NCBI GenBank assembly: GCA_024742695.1
Contig: JANSXY010000001.1
Location: forward strand, 62,001 to 126,000
From: Paracoccaceae bacterium
Lineage (GTDB): Bacteria > Pseudomonadota > Alphaproteobacteria > Rhodobacterales > Rhodobacteraceae
DNA: 64,000 bases
Direction of reading: 5' to 3'
The position numbers and the translations under genes are program-made. Positions 18,422 to 26,359 of this stretch are shown one piece after another (the stretch's first letter is position 1; every line of letters starts with the position of its first letter). The notes below the pieces were generated by a model that was not told the DNA's origin, did no database searches, and worked only from the letters and a program-made list of their open reading frames with translations.

Positions 18422-19291
18422 TTAAGTCGCGTTGCCGCCGCGCAGGCGGTAGGTGGTGATGCCGGCAGTGTCGAACGGCGTGCCCGGCCCGGCCGGAACC
18501 CGTTCCGAATGGCCGACGAACAGCCAGCCGCCGGGGGCGAGCGCCCCGGCGAACCGCTGCCACAGCGCGGCCTGCGCGGGCGGATCGAAATAGATCACGA
18601 CATTGCGGCAGAAAATTGCGTCGAACTTGCCCTTCATCGGCCAGGCCGCGTGCAGGTTCAGCTCTCGGAAGGTCACCAGCGCGCGCGCCGCCGCGCACAG
18701 CCGGTAGTTCGCCCCGGCGGGTTCGAGATACTTGCGCCGCAGCGCCTCGGGCACCGGCGAGACGGTCTGCGCGTCGTATTCCGCCGCCCGGCCGCGCGCG
18801 ACCACCATCGGGTCGATGTCGGAGGCGAGGATCTTGACGTCGCGCTGATGCGCGTCGGGCAGCGCCTCCAGCAGGGTCATCGCCATCGAATAGGCTTCCT
18901 GGCCGTTCGAACAGCCCGCCGACCACAGCCGCACCCGCCCGCCGCTCTTGGCCCGCGCCGCCAGGTCCGGCAGAACCTTGTCGCGGAAGATCTCGAAGTG
19001 ATGGTTCTCGCGGAAGAAGTGCGACACGTTCGTCGTCAGCTGCGAGATCATGCGCTGGCGTTCCTCGCGGCCGTCGTCGCTGCGCACGTAGTCCAGATAG
19101 GTGCCGTAGTCGGACATGCCCAGCGCGCGCAGCCGCTTGGCCAGCCGCGACTGCACCATCGAACCCTTGCCGGACGCGATGACGATTCCGGCCTCGGCAT
19201 GGGCGATGGCGGCGATCTGCTCCAGCTCGGCCGCGGTCGGCGGGACCGAGCCGGGCGGCATGACCGACGTGGGGGCGACGGGTGCGTTCAT
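18422..19291 (-). CDS. cheR: Chemotaxis protein-glutamate O-methyltransferase
   Basis: A 289-residue SAM-dependent methyltransferase that methylates receptor glutamates during adaptation. It has an N-terminal helical domain (about 20-95, ending TTNVSHFFRE) and a Rossmann-type domain with SAM motif LWSAGCSNGQEAYS near residue 125 and the late motif FCRNVVIYFD. The ATG overlaps the cheW stop. The receptor tail DWTEF encoded in this cluster is a plausible docking peptide for it. Confidence 0.95.
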   Translation of the reverse strand: MNAPVAPTSVMPPGSVPPTAAELEQIAAIAHAEAGIVIASGKGSMVQSRLAKRLRALGMSDYGTYLDYVRSDDGREERQRMISQLTTNVSHFFRENHHFEIFRDKVLPDLAARAKSGGRVRLWSAGCSNGQEAYSMAMTLLEALPDAHQRDVKILASDIDPMVVARGRAAEYDAQTVSPVPEALRRKYLEPAGANYRLCAAARALVTFRELNLHAAWPMKGKFDAIFCRNVVIYFDPPAQAALWQRFAGALAPGGWLFVGHSERVPAGPGTPFDTAGITTYRLRGGNAT

Positions 19292-19755
19292 GCGGCTTCG
19301 ACCCTTTCGGACGGCAGAACTGCGGTCAGGTCGAGCACCCGGATCATCCGGCCATCGACGATCGTCAGCGCGTGAACGAAGCTGTGCGCCTCGTCGGCGG
19401 CCAGGTCGGGCGGCGGTTGCAGCTCCGACCGGGGCAATGCGAGAATATCGGACACGGCGTCGACCAGCAGCCCGGCGGACTGGCTGCCGACCTGCACCAC
19501 GATGATCACGTTGCGCGCGTCGCCCTCGACCGGCGGCATCCCCAGCCGGGTCGACAGGTCGACGACCGGCAGGACGGTGCCGCGCAGGTTGATCACGCCG
19601 CGGACATGCGGCGGGGCATGCGGCAACGGCGTCGCGCGGGTCCAGCCGCGGATCTCGCGTACCGACATGATGTCGACGCTGTATTCCTGTTCGGCCAGGC
19701 GGAAGGACAGCAGTTCCACTTCGGCGCTGGAGTGGGATTTGTCTTCGTTGGTCAT
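19288..19755 (-). CDS. cheW: Chemotaxis coupling protein CheW
   Basis: A 155-residue scaffold that links receptors to CheA. It is a single CheW-like double beta-barrel with the typical openings SFRLAEQEYSVDIMSVREI, HVRGVINLRGTVLPVVDL and GLLVDAVSDIL. The stop overlaps the cheR start (ATGA). It lies 31 bases downstream of cheA. Confidence 0.96.
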   Translation of the reverse strand: MTNEDKSHSSAEVELLSFRLAEQEYSVDIMSVREIRGWTRATPLPHAPPHVRGVINLRGTVLPVVDLSTRLGMPPVEGDARNVIIVVQVGSQSAGLLVDAVSDILALPRSELQPPPDLAADEAHSFVHALTIVDGRMIRVLDLTAVLPSERVEAA

Positions 19756-19786
19756 TACACGGGTTCCTGGTTGAACTCTGGTCGGG

Positions 19787-21991
19787 TCAGGCGGCGTTGC
19801 GGGTGCGCCCGGAGGCGGAGCGCACGAGGTCGGGCGGGTCGAGGATCAGCGCGATCTGGCCGTCGCCCAGGATCGTCGCGGCGGCGACGCCGGGGATGTG
19901 GCCGTAGCTTTGCTGCAGGCCCTTGATGACGACCTGGCGCTGCTCGTGGATCGCGTCGACCACCAGGGCGGCGCGGCTGCCGTCCTCCTGCGTGGTCAGC
20001 AGCACGATGTCGCCCACGTAGCTGTCCTTCGGGTGCCGGTAGCCCAGTTCCGCGCCCAGATCGTAAAGCGGCACGAAACCGCCGCGGATGTGGATCACGT
20101 TGGTATTGGGCCCGAGCGAGCGGATATCCTCTTCCATCAACGTCGCGGTTTCGACGATCGCGGACAGCGGCACGACGAGCGTTTCGCCCGCGACATGCAC
20201 GACCATCCCGTCCAGCACCGCCAGCGTCAGCGGCAGCGAGATCGAGAAGGTGGTGCCCACCCCGGCCTCGGAGGTGATGGTGATCCGTCCGCCGAGCGAG
20301 GTGATCGCGCTTTTCACAACGTCCATGCCGACGCCGCGGCCCGACAGGTTCGACACCTCCGCGGCCGTCGAGAAACCGGGCAGGAACAGCAGGTTGTCGA
20401 TCTCGGCGTCGCTGAGTTGCGCGTCCTCGGGAACCAGCCCCTTGGAGATGGCCTTTTCCAGCACCTTCTCGCGGTTGATGCCGCCGCCATCGTCCTTGAC
20501 CTCGATCACCACGCGGCCGGACCGGTGCTGCGCCGACAGCGTGATCACGCCCTCGGACGGCTTGCCGGCGGCGACACGCTTTTCCGAGCTTTCCAGGCCG
20601 TGGTCGACGGCGTTGCGGATCATGTGGGTCAGCGGGTCGGCGAGCCGTTCGATCACGGTCTTGTCGACTTCCGTCGCCTCGCCCTCGGTCTTCAGGCGAA
20701 CCTCCTTGTTCACGGCGGCCGAGGCCTCGCGCACGATCCGGGCCATGCGCTGGAACAGCGGCTTGACCGGCTGGGCGCGGATCATCATCACGCTGTCCTG
20801 GATGTCGCGGGTCAGCATCATGAAGGCCTCGAGCCCCGTCATCACCGAAGAATTCGGCGGCAGGCCGGCCTCGGCGACGCTTTGCGCCAGCATCGCCTGG
20901 TTGATCACCAGTTCGCCCACGAGGTTCACCAGCCGGTCGATCCGGTCGAGATCGACGCGGACGGTGGCCGATGCGGCCTCGCCACCGCCGGACTTGGCGG
21001 CGGCGGCCGGCGCCTGCGGCGCCGGGGCGGCCGCGGCGGCCGGGGCCGGGGCAGGGGCCGAGCCGGTTGCGGGCGCCACCGGCATTTCCATTTGCGCCGC
21101 CGGAGCCTCGTCTTCTTCGGGTCCGGCCGCGGGCAGCGCGGACAGGTCCGGAAGGTCGGGCAGGTCCGGCAAACCGGGCAGGCCGGGAAGACCGGGCAGG
21201 GCCGGTGCGCCGCCGCCGCCGGCCAGCCGCTCGATCTCGATCGTGCAGACATCCTCGACGAAGTCGAAGACCTCGCGGATCTGCGCCTCGTCGACATCGC
21301 CGCGCAGCGTCACGGTCCAGGCCAGGGCCGGGGCTTCGGGGTCAAGCGCGCCGAAGGCGGGCAGGCCGGATGTGTCGCATTCGACGGTCGCCTCGCCGAG
21401 GCCCTGCAGGGCCCGCAGGATATGGAACGCCTCGTTGCCCGAGGCATAAAGCCCGGGCTGCGGCCGGAAGCGGATGCTCCAGGCCGGTTCCTCGTCGATC
21501 CCGCCGTCGGGACCGGCCGCGTCGTCGCCGCCGAAGTCGAGATCGAGGCTGAGGCCCATCGGCACGAAATCCGAAACCTCGTCTTCCGCATCCTGTTCGA
21601 TCTTCGGTCCGCCCATCAGCGCCTCGAGGGCGCACAGCACCTCTTCGGCGCCGGCGGGTTCGTCGCCGCCGTCGCGGGCCGCGCGAACATGGTCCTGCAA
21701 CAGGTCGGCGGCCTGGAAGAACAGCTTGGTGGCCTCGTTCGTGACCTCCATCTTGCCCGAGCGGACCTCGTCCATCACCGTTTCGTAGCGATGCGCGAAG
21801 TTCACCAGCGCGGTCAGCCCGAAGGCGCCGGCGCCGCCCTTGATCGAATGGACGGCGCGGAAGACGACGTTGATCGTCTCGTTGTCATGCGCGCCCTCGT
21901 CGATCACGTTGAGCGCGTCCTGCAGGCTTTCCAGCAGTTCCTCGCACTCGACGAAGAACGAGGCGCGGATTTCGGCCATCGGGTCGGACAT
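19787..21991 (-). CDS. cheA: Chemotaxis histidine kinase CheA
   Basis: A 734-residue sensor kinase. Domains: HPt (about 1-110) with phospho-histidine H48 in AVHSIKGGAGAFG; a middle region with a P2-like segment (about 165-270); a low-complexity linker of LP(G/D) repeats and an Ala/Pro stretch (about 270-345); dimerisation (about 345-410); an ATP-binding HATPase domain with N box HMIRNAVDHGLE and G boxes GGGINREK and GRGVGMDVVKS; and a C-terminal CheW-like domain (about 595-730). It phosphorylates CheY and CheB. It forms an operon with cheY upstream and cheW downstream. Confidence 0.96.
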   Translation of the reverse strand: MSDPMAEIRASFFVECEELLESLQDALNVIDEGAHDNETINVVFRAVHSIKGGAGAFGLTALVNFAHRYETVMDEVRSGKMEVTNEATKLFFQAADLLQDHVRAARDGGDEPAGAEEVLCALEALMGGPKIEQDAEDEVSDFVPMGLSLDLDFGGDDAAGPDGGIDEEPAWSIRFRPQPGLYASGNEAFHILRALQGLGEATVECDTSGLPAFGALDPEAPALAWTVTLRGDVDEAQIREVFDFVEDVCTIEIERLAGGGGAPALPGLPGLPGLPDLPDLPDLSALPAAGPEEDEAPAAQMEMPVAPATGSAPAPAPAAAAAPAPQAPAAAAKSGGGEAASATVRVDLDRIDRLVNLVGELVINQAMLAQSVAEAGLPPNSSVMTGLEAFMMLTRDIQDSVMMIRAQPVKPLFQRMARIVREASAAVNKEVRLKTEGEATEVDKTVIERLADPLTHMIRNAVDHGLESSEKRVAAGKPSEGVITLSAQHRSGRVVIEVKDDGGGINREKVLEKAISKGLVPEDAQLSDAEIDNLLFLPGFSTAAEVSNLSGRGVGMDVVKSAITSLGGRITITSEAGVGTTFSISLPLTLAVLDGMVVHVAGETLVVPLSAIVETATLMEEDIRSLGPNTNVIHIRGGFVPLYDLGAELGYRHPKDSYVGDIVLLTTQEDGSRAALVVDAIHEQRQVVIKGLQQSYGHIPGVAAATILGDGQIALILDPPDLVRSASGRTRNAA
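21141..21201 (-). repeat. Nine-base tandem repeat encoding LP(G/D) in the CheA linker
   Basis: About seven imperfect copies of a nine-base unit encode Leu-Pro-Gly/Asp triplets in the flexible linker of CheA. Codons differ between copies, so the array is old rather than a recent slippage product, but copy number may still vary between strains. Confidence 0.7.
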
Positions 21992-22003
21992 CGTGAAATC
22001 TCC

Positions 22004-22369
22004 CTAGCCGGCGACCATCTGCAAGGCCTTGACCAGCTTCGGCGGGTCGAAGGGCTTGACGATCCAGCCCGTCGCGCCGGCGGCGCGGGCGCGGGCCTTG
22101 AGTTCCGGGGCGCTTTCGGTGGTCAGCACGAGGATCGGCGTCGCGCGGTGCTTGTCCTGCGCGCGCACCGCCTCGATGAAGCCGAACCCGTCCAGCCGGG
22201 GCATGTTGATATCGGAAATGATCGCGTCGGGCTCGATCCCGTCGAGCACCTCGAGCCCGTGCATCCCGTCCTCGGCCAGATGCAGGGTGAACCCCGCCTC
22301 GGTGAGGGCGAGCTTGAGCATGTCGCGGATCGTGCGGCTATCGTCGACGGCCAGGATGTTCAGGCTCAT
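22004..22369 (-). CDS. cheY: CheY-family response regulator
   Basis: A 121-residue single receiver domain with acidic pair D9-D10, phospho-acceptor D53 (ISDINMPRLDG), T in VLTTESAP and lysine in IVKPFDPP. The switch position carries tryptophan (TGWIVKPF) instead of tyrosine. The ATG at 22369 overlaps the stop of the STAS gene. It sits immediately upstream of cheA, so it is probably a main phospho-acceptor of that kinase. Confidence 0.95.
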   Translation of the reverse strand: MSLNILAVDDSRTIRDMLKLALTEAGFTLHLAEDGMHGLEVLDGIEPDAIISDINMPRLDGFGFIEAVRAQDKHRATPILVLTTESAPELKARARAAGATGWIVKPFDPPKLVKALQMVAG

Positions 22370-22650
22370 GCGTGCTTCTCCGAAATGAGTGCCTCGGGGG
22401 TCAGGCCGAAAACGGCCAGGGCGGCGGTGAAATCCTCCGACATGGCGGAAACGGTGAGGGCGTTGCCGGCCTCGCGCCAGGCGACCGCGGCGGCGATCAG
22501 AACCTGCAGGCACAGGCCACCCAGATGCGAAACCGCGCTCGCGTCGATCTCGATGTCGGATCCGGTCTGGCCCCTGATTTCCTCGGCCAGCGGCGCGGCG
22601 GCGGGCAGGTCGAGCCGGGCGGCGAGTGCGATCCGGGCCGTCATGCGCAT
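22366..22650 (-). CDS. STAS-domain protein (anti-sigma-factor-antagonist-like)
   Basis: A 94-residue single STAS domain, the first gene of the leftward chemotaxis operon. The region DASAVSHLGGLCLQVLIAA corresponds to the conserved STAS loop and helix; the serine in DAS or VSH is the possible phosphorylation site. Similar proteins lead chemotaxis operons in other alphaproteobacteria, but their role is not settled. No partner kinase of the SpoIIAB type is nearby. A second in-frame ATG lies two codons downstream. Confidence 0.85.
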   Translation of the reverse strand: MRMTARIALAARLDLPAAAPLAEEIRGQTGSDIEIDASAVSHLGGLCLQVLIAAAVAWREAGNALTVSAMSEDFTAALAVFGLTPEALISEKHA

Positions 22651-22766
22651 GATCCGATGATTGCGAAAGTCGGCATGGCGCGCCTTCTCCCCTAACGTAG
22701 GTACGGTTGTTCCGAAGGGTTAGGCGCGACGGGTTAAGATAGATTTGACGCTGACGGGCCGAGGCC

Positions 22767-23744
22767 TCAGCCCGCGTCGCAGCCGTGCAGGTAGACGGCG
22801 CAGCCGGTCAGGGCGGCGAAATCGTCCTCGATCAGCCACAGGGGAAAGGCGGCCATGAACGGGCCGAATCGTCCCTTGTCGCGGAACGCGGCGGCAAGGT
22901 CGAACCGGTCGAGATGCGCCGCGAAGGCGCGGGCCACGCCGCCGCAGAGATAAAGCCCGCCATAGGGCAGGTGCACCAGCGCGAGGTCGCCCAGCACCGC
23001 CCCCAGAAGCCGCACGAAGGTCGCGCCGGTGGCCTCGGCCAGCGCGTCGTCGCCGGCATCGATCCGCGCCATGATCTGCGCGGCGGCCAGGCCGCCGGGC
23101 TTGCCAGCCTCGTCGGCCAGCCAGCCGTGAAGCCGTTCCAGGCCACGGCCCGACAGCACGTCCTCGACCCCGGCGAAACCGTGCGCACGCTCGACATGCC
23201 GCGCCAGCCGCAGGTCGGCCTCGCCGCGCAACGGCAGGCTCATGTGTCCGCATTCCGAGGGCGCGACGAGCCGGCCGCCCGGCACCGCGTGCACCGGCGC
23301 GGCGTTGAACCCGGTGCCGACCCCGACGACCAGCTGCGCCGCCCCGGCGCGCGGCGCCCCGGCGCCGGGCAGGACCGGGCGCAGGCTGGCGGCGGCAAGA
23401 TGCCCCAGCGCGTGTCCCTGAGCCTGGAGATCGTTCAGGATCGCCACGCGTTCGGCCCGGCTGGCGGCGGTCAGCGTCGCGGCGTCGATCTGCCAGTCGA
23501 GATTGGTCAGCCGCCCGACGCCGTCGGCCACCGGCCCGGCCACCGCCACGCAGGCCCCGGCGCAATCGACATTGTCCTCGGCGGCGAGGAACCGGCCCAG
23601 CACGTCGGCAAGGCTTTGATGCTCGGCATTGGCGTAGCGCCGGATCGTGCCGGGCAGAAGCGCGGGGCCGCGCGCCAGCGCGACGCGGGTATTGGTGCCG
23701 CCGATATCGGCGACCAGCGTCAGCGTGTCGGGCGCATGGGTCAT
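22767..23744 (-). CDS. glk: Glucokinase
   Basis: A 325-residue cytosolic kinase that phosphorylates glucose with ATP. It belongs to the Glk (bacterial type A) family: phosphate-binding DIGGTNTRVAL near residue 12, NLDWQID, the catalytic-region LNDLQAQGHAL, the second glycine-rich loop VGVGTGFNAAP and the SECGHMSLP block. It follows the glucosidase gene by seven bases and would consume the glucose released by that enzyme and by AglA, giving a simple catabolic line. Confidence 0.94.
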   Translation of the reverse strand: MTHAPDTLTLVADIGGTNTRVALARGPALLPGTIRRYANAEHQSLADVLGRFLAAEDNVDCAGACVAVAGPVADGVGRLTNLDWQIDAATLTAASRAERVAILNDLQAQGHALGHLAAASLRPVLPGAGAPRAGAAQLVVGVGTGFNAAPVHAVPGGRLVAPSECGHMSLPLRGEADLRLARHVERAHGFAGVEDVLSGRGLERLHGWLADEAGKPGGLAAAQIMARIDAGDDALAEATGATFVRLLGAVLGDLALVHLPYGGLYLCGGVARAFAAHLDRFDLAAAFRDKGRFGPFMAAFPLWLIEDDFAALTGCAVYLHGCDAG

Positions 23745-23751
23745 TCTGGGC

Positions 23752-25080
23752 TCACCGGGCAAGGGCGCGGGCCAGCGCGTGATAGGAGGCTTTGGGGGTG
23801 CGCTGCAAGCTTTCGAAGTCGACATGGACCAGACCGAAGCGCTTGGCATAGCCCAGCGCCCATTCGTAATTGTCCAGAAGCGACCAGACGACGTAGCCCC
23901 GCACCGGCACGCCCGCCGCCAGCGCCCGCCGCACCGCGGCCAGATGCGCGTCGAGATAGGCGATCCGGTCGGCATCCTCGATCCGTCCGGCGACCCGCGT
24001 ATCGGGCGCGGCCATGCCGTTCTCGGTGACGTAGAGCGGCAGGTCGCCGGTGAAGTCGCGCGCCGTCGCGGTCAGGAAGTGCTCCAGCCCCTCGGGATGA
24101 ATCTCCCACCCCATCTCGGTCTTGGGCAGCGGGCCGGGAACCTCGGCCAGCGCCGGCCAGGGGCCTGGCGCAGCGGCGATCCGCTTGCAGGTGTAGTAGT
24201 TCAGGCCCAGCCAGTCGATCGGCGCGCGGATCGTGTCGAAATCGGCTTCCCAGCCGACGGGAAGGTGCGGGGCGAAGGCCTCCATCACCGTGTCGGGATA
24301 GCGCCCGTGGAACAGGCCTGACAGGAAGAACCGGTTGTAGACCGCGTCGTAGCGGTCGGTCGCGGCCGCCGCCGCCGGGCTGTCGTCGGCCGGCAGCGCG
24401 CGTTCGAAGTTGCACACCGCGCCGAGGTTCCGCATTCCCAGCGCCCGCATCGCCGTGATCGCTTGCCCATGCGCGAGCAGCACGTGATGCATCGCGCGCA
24501 CGGCGGCGCGGATGTCGCGCAGCCCCGGTGCGTGATGGCCCAGGAAATGGCTCAGCCAGGCCACGCACCAGGGTTCGTTGATCGGCGCGGCGGACCAGAC
24601 GCGATCGCCGATCCGGCGCATGATCACGTCCGTGAACTCGGCGAAGCGGGCGGCGATGTCGCGGTTCTGCCAGCCGCCCCGGTCGGCGAGCGGCGCGGGC
24701 AATTCCCAGTGATAGAGCGTGGCGGCGGGTTTCAGCCCGCGCGCCAGCAGCCCGTCGACCAGCCGGTCGTAGAAATCCAGCCCCTCGGGATTGGCCGCGC
24801 CGCGCCCCTCGGGCTGGATGCGCGCCCAGGAGGTCGAGAACCGGTAGAGATCGAGCCCCGCGCCGGCCACGAGATCGAGGTCTTCGGCCCAGCGATGATA
24901 ATGGTCGCAGGCGCGCGCGCCGTTCTCGGCGCGCACCACGTTGCCGGGCGTCGCGGCGAAGGTATCCCAGTGCGTCGGGCCCGCGCCGCCGAAGGCGTGG
25001 CCCTCGATCTGGTAGGCCGATGTCGCGGTGCCGAAGACGAAGCCCTCGGGAAAGTCGGAACGGCCGTGCGAAAGCTCCAT
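23752..25080 (-). CDS. GH1 beta-glucosidase
   Basis: A 442-residue glycoside hydrolase family 1 enzyme, cytoplasmic (no signal peptide). The N-terminal FVFGTATSAYQIEG signature is near residue 14; the acid/base is E169 (INEPW) and the nucleophile E353 (VTENGMA); the aglycone-side SLLDNYEWALGY block is near the C-terminus. It removes terminal beta-linked glucose or galactose. The start ATG lies one base after the regulator gene stop and has GGAGG inside that gene end. The combination with alpha-glucoside uptake genes suggests a locus for mixed glucosides. Confidence 0.94.
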   Translation of the reverse strand: MELSHGRSDFPEGFVFGTATSAYQIEGHAFGGAGPTHWDTFAATPGNVVRAENGARACDHYHRWAEDLDLVAGAGLDLYRFSTSWARIQPEGRGAANPEGLDFYDRLVDGLLARGLKPAATLYHWELPAPLADRGGWQNRDIAARFAEFTDVIMRRIGDRVWSAAPINEPWCVAWLSHFLGHHAPGLRDIRAAVRAMHHVLLAHGQAITAMRALGMRNLGAVCNFERALPADDSPAAAAATDRYDAVYNRFFLSGLFHGRYPDTVMEAFAPHLPVGWEADFDTIRAPIDWLGLNYYTCKRIAAAPGPWPALAEVPGPLPKTEMGWEIHPEGLEHFLTATARDFTGDLPLYVTENGMAAPDTRVAGRIEDADRIAYLDAHLAAVRRALAAGVPVRGYVVWSLLDNYEWALGYAKRFGLVHVDFESLQRTPKASYHALARALAR

Positions 25081-25081
25081 C

Positions 25082-26116
25082 TCACTCCTCCGTCGGGGCC
25101 GGCCCGGTCGATCCGCCGATCACCAGCTGGGCTTCCATCAGATCCTGCGCCGGGCCGGTGTCCGGCGCCTCGATCAACCCGATCAGCATCCCCGCGGCCC
25201 GGCGCCCGGCCTCGCGCACCGAGGATCGCGTTGCGGTGAAGATCGGCACTTCCTCGCCGTTGGCGAGGTAGCTGAGTTCGTCGTCATGGGTGACGACCGA
25301 GATGTCGCGCCCCATCCGAAGCCCGGCCTCCTCGATCGCGCGGCGCAGGCCGATCGCCGTGATCAGCGAGGAGGCGAGGAAGGCGGTGGGCCGCGGCCCG
25401 TCCGCGGCCAGCATCGCCCGCGCGCTGCGGTAGCCATAGGCCTCGGTCATCTCCTCCGACCGCATCAGCGCGGGATCGGCCACCAGCCCGCGCGCCGCCA
25501 GCGCCGCCTCGAACCCGCGGCGGCGGCGCACGGCGAAATCCATCGTCTCCAGCCCGTTCAGAAAGGCGATCCGGCGGTGGCCGAGATCGAGCAGCAGTTC
25601 GGTCGCGCGCTCGAACGCGCGCCGGTTGTTCACGTCGACCCAGGAATAGGGGGTTTCGCTGCCCGTGGCGCGGCCGTGCACGACGAAGGGCAGGCCGAGA
25701 TCGGCCAGGAGCGTGATCCGCGCATCGGCCAGTTTCGGGCCGTGCACGATCACCCCGTCGACACTGCCCTTGGCGCGCAACTCGCGGTAGGCGCGTTCCT
25801 CGGCCGCGTCGGACACGACCGACAGCAGCATGTCGTAGCCGGCGCGGGCATAGACCTCGCCGGCCCCGGCGATGAAATCGGAGAACACCGGGTTGACTAT
25901 CTCGTGCCGGGTGGAGAGCGGGATGATGTGGCCGATCGCCATCGCCCGGCCGGTCGCCAGGCTCTTCGCGCGGGTGTTGGGCCGGTAGTGGTAGCGCCGC
26001 GCCGCCTCGAGCACCCGCGCGCGCGTCGATTCGTTGACCTCCGGGTAGCCGTTGAGCGCGCGGCTGACCGTGGTCTGCGACAGGCCGAGTTTCTGCGAGA
26101 GTTGCTTGAGGTTCAT
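25082..26116 (-). CDS. aglR: LacI-family regulator of the glucoside locus
   Basis: A 344-residue LacI/GalR-type repressor: N-terminal helix-turn-helix (LKQLSQKLGLSQTTVSRALNGYPEV, about 2-27), hinge helix (SLATGRA region near 52), and a periplasmic-binding-protein-like effector domain with ITAIGLRRAIEEAGL. It begins the leftward unit regulator-glucosidase-glucokinase and diverges from aglE. Two perfect AAAGCGCTTT sites, a core typical of LacI-family operators, lie in the shared promoter region. The symbol is assigned by analogy with rhizobial agl loci. Confidence 0.9.
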   Translation of the reverse strand: MNLKQLSQKLGLSQTTVSRALNGYPEVNESTRARVLEAARRYHYRPNTRAKSLATGRAMAIGHIIPLSTRHEIVNPVFSDFIAGAGEVYARAGYDMLLSVVSDAAEERAYRELRAKGSVDGVIVHGPKLADARITLLADLGLPFVVHGRATGSETPYSWVDVNNRRAFERATELLLDLGHRRIAFLNGLETMDFAVRRRRGFEAALAARGLVADPALMRSEEMTEAYGYRSARAMLAADGPRPTAFLASSLITAIGLRRAIEEAGLRMGRDISVVTHDDELSYLANGEEVPIFTATRSSVREAGRRAAGMLIGLIEAPDTGPAQDLMEAQLVIGGSTGPAPTEE

Positions 26117-26127
26117 GGTCGGAGTTC

Positions 26128-26137
26128 AAAGCGCTTT
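26128..26137. promoter_or_regulatory. LacI-type operator, copy 1
   Basis: The perfect palindrome AAAGCGCTTT sits 12 bases upstream of the regulator ATG, where a bound repressor would block its own expression. The flanking GTTC is shared with copy 2. Confidence 0.8.
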
Positions 26138-26286
26138 CAAATCCGAAGTGTTAGGCGGCGGGGGCTGGGCCGTCAATCGCTCGCCGGTCTTTCTGCGACT
26201 GCGAAGGATTCGGGTTGAATTTATTGGCCTCACGACGGGCGTTGCGGTTGACAGGCTGCCCGGCTTGGCCCACGGTTCGCGCGTTC

Positions 26287-26296
26287 AAAGCGCTTT
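26287..26296. promoter_or_regulatory. LacI-type operator, copy 2
   Basis: The same core AAAGCGCTTT, preceded by GTTC as in copy 1, 63 bases upstream of the aglE ATG. The centres of the two sites are 159 bases apart, about 15 helical turns, compatible with repression by looping. Confidence 0.8.
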
Positions 26297-26359
26297 GGCA
26301 TCGATTCCGGGCGCGGATCACGGTGGGCCTTAATCGGCCCGCAGCCATGGGAGGATGAC

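Noticed and set aside
19898-22660. A 920-codon open frame antisense to cheA, cheY and the STAS gene
   Set aside because: Same GC-shadow effect; no motif in the product, while the opposite strand carries intact chemotaxis domains.
22691-22724. CCTAAC/GTTAGG inverted repeat before the che operon
   Set aside because: Arms of only six bases with a 22-base spacer; not distinguishable from chance, and no known regulator fits.
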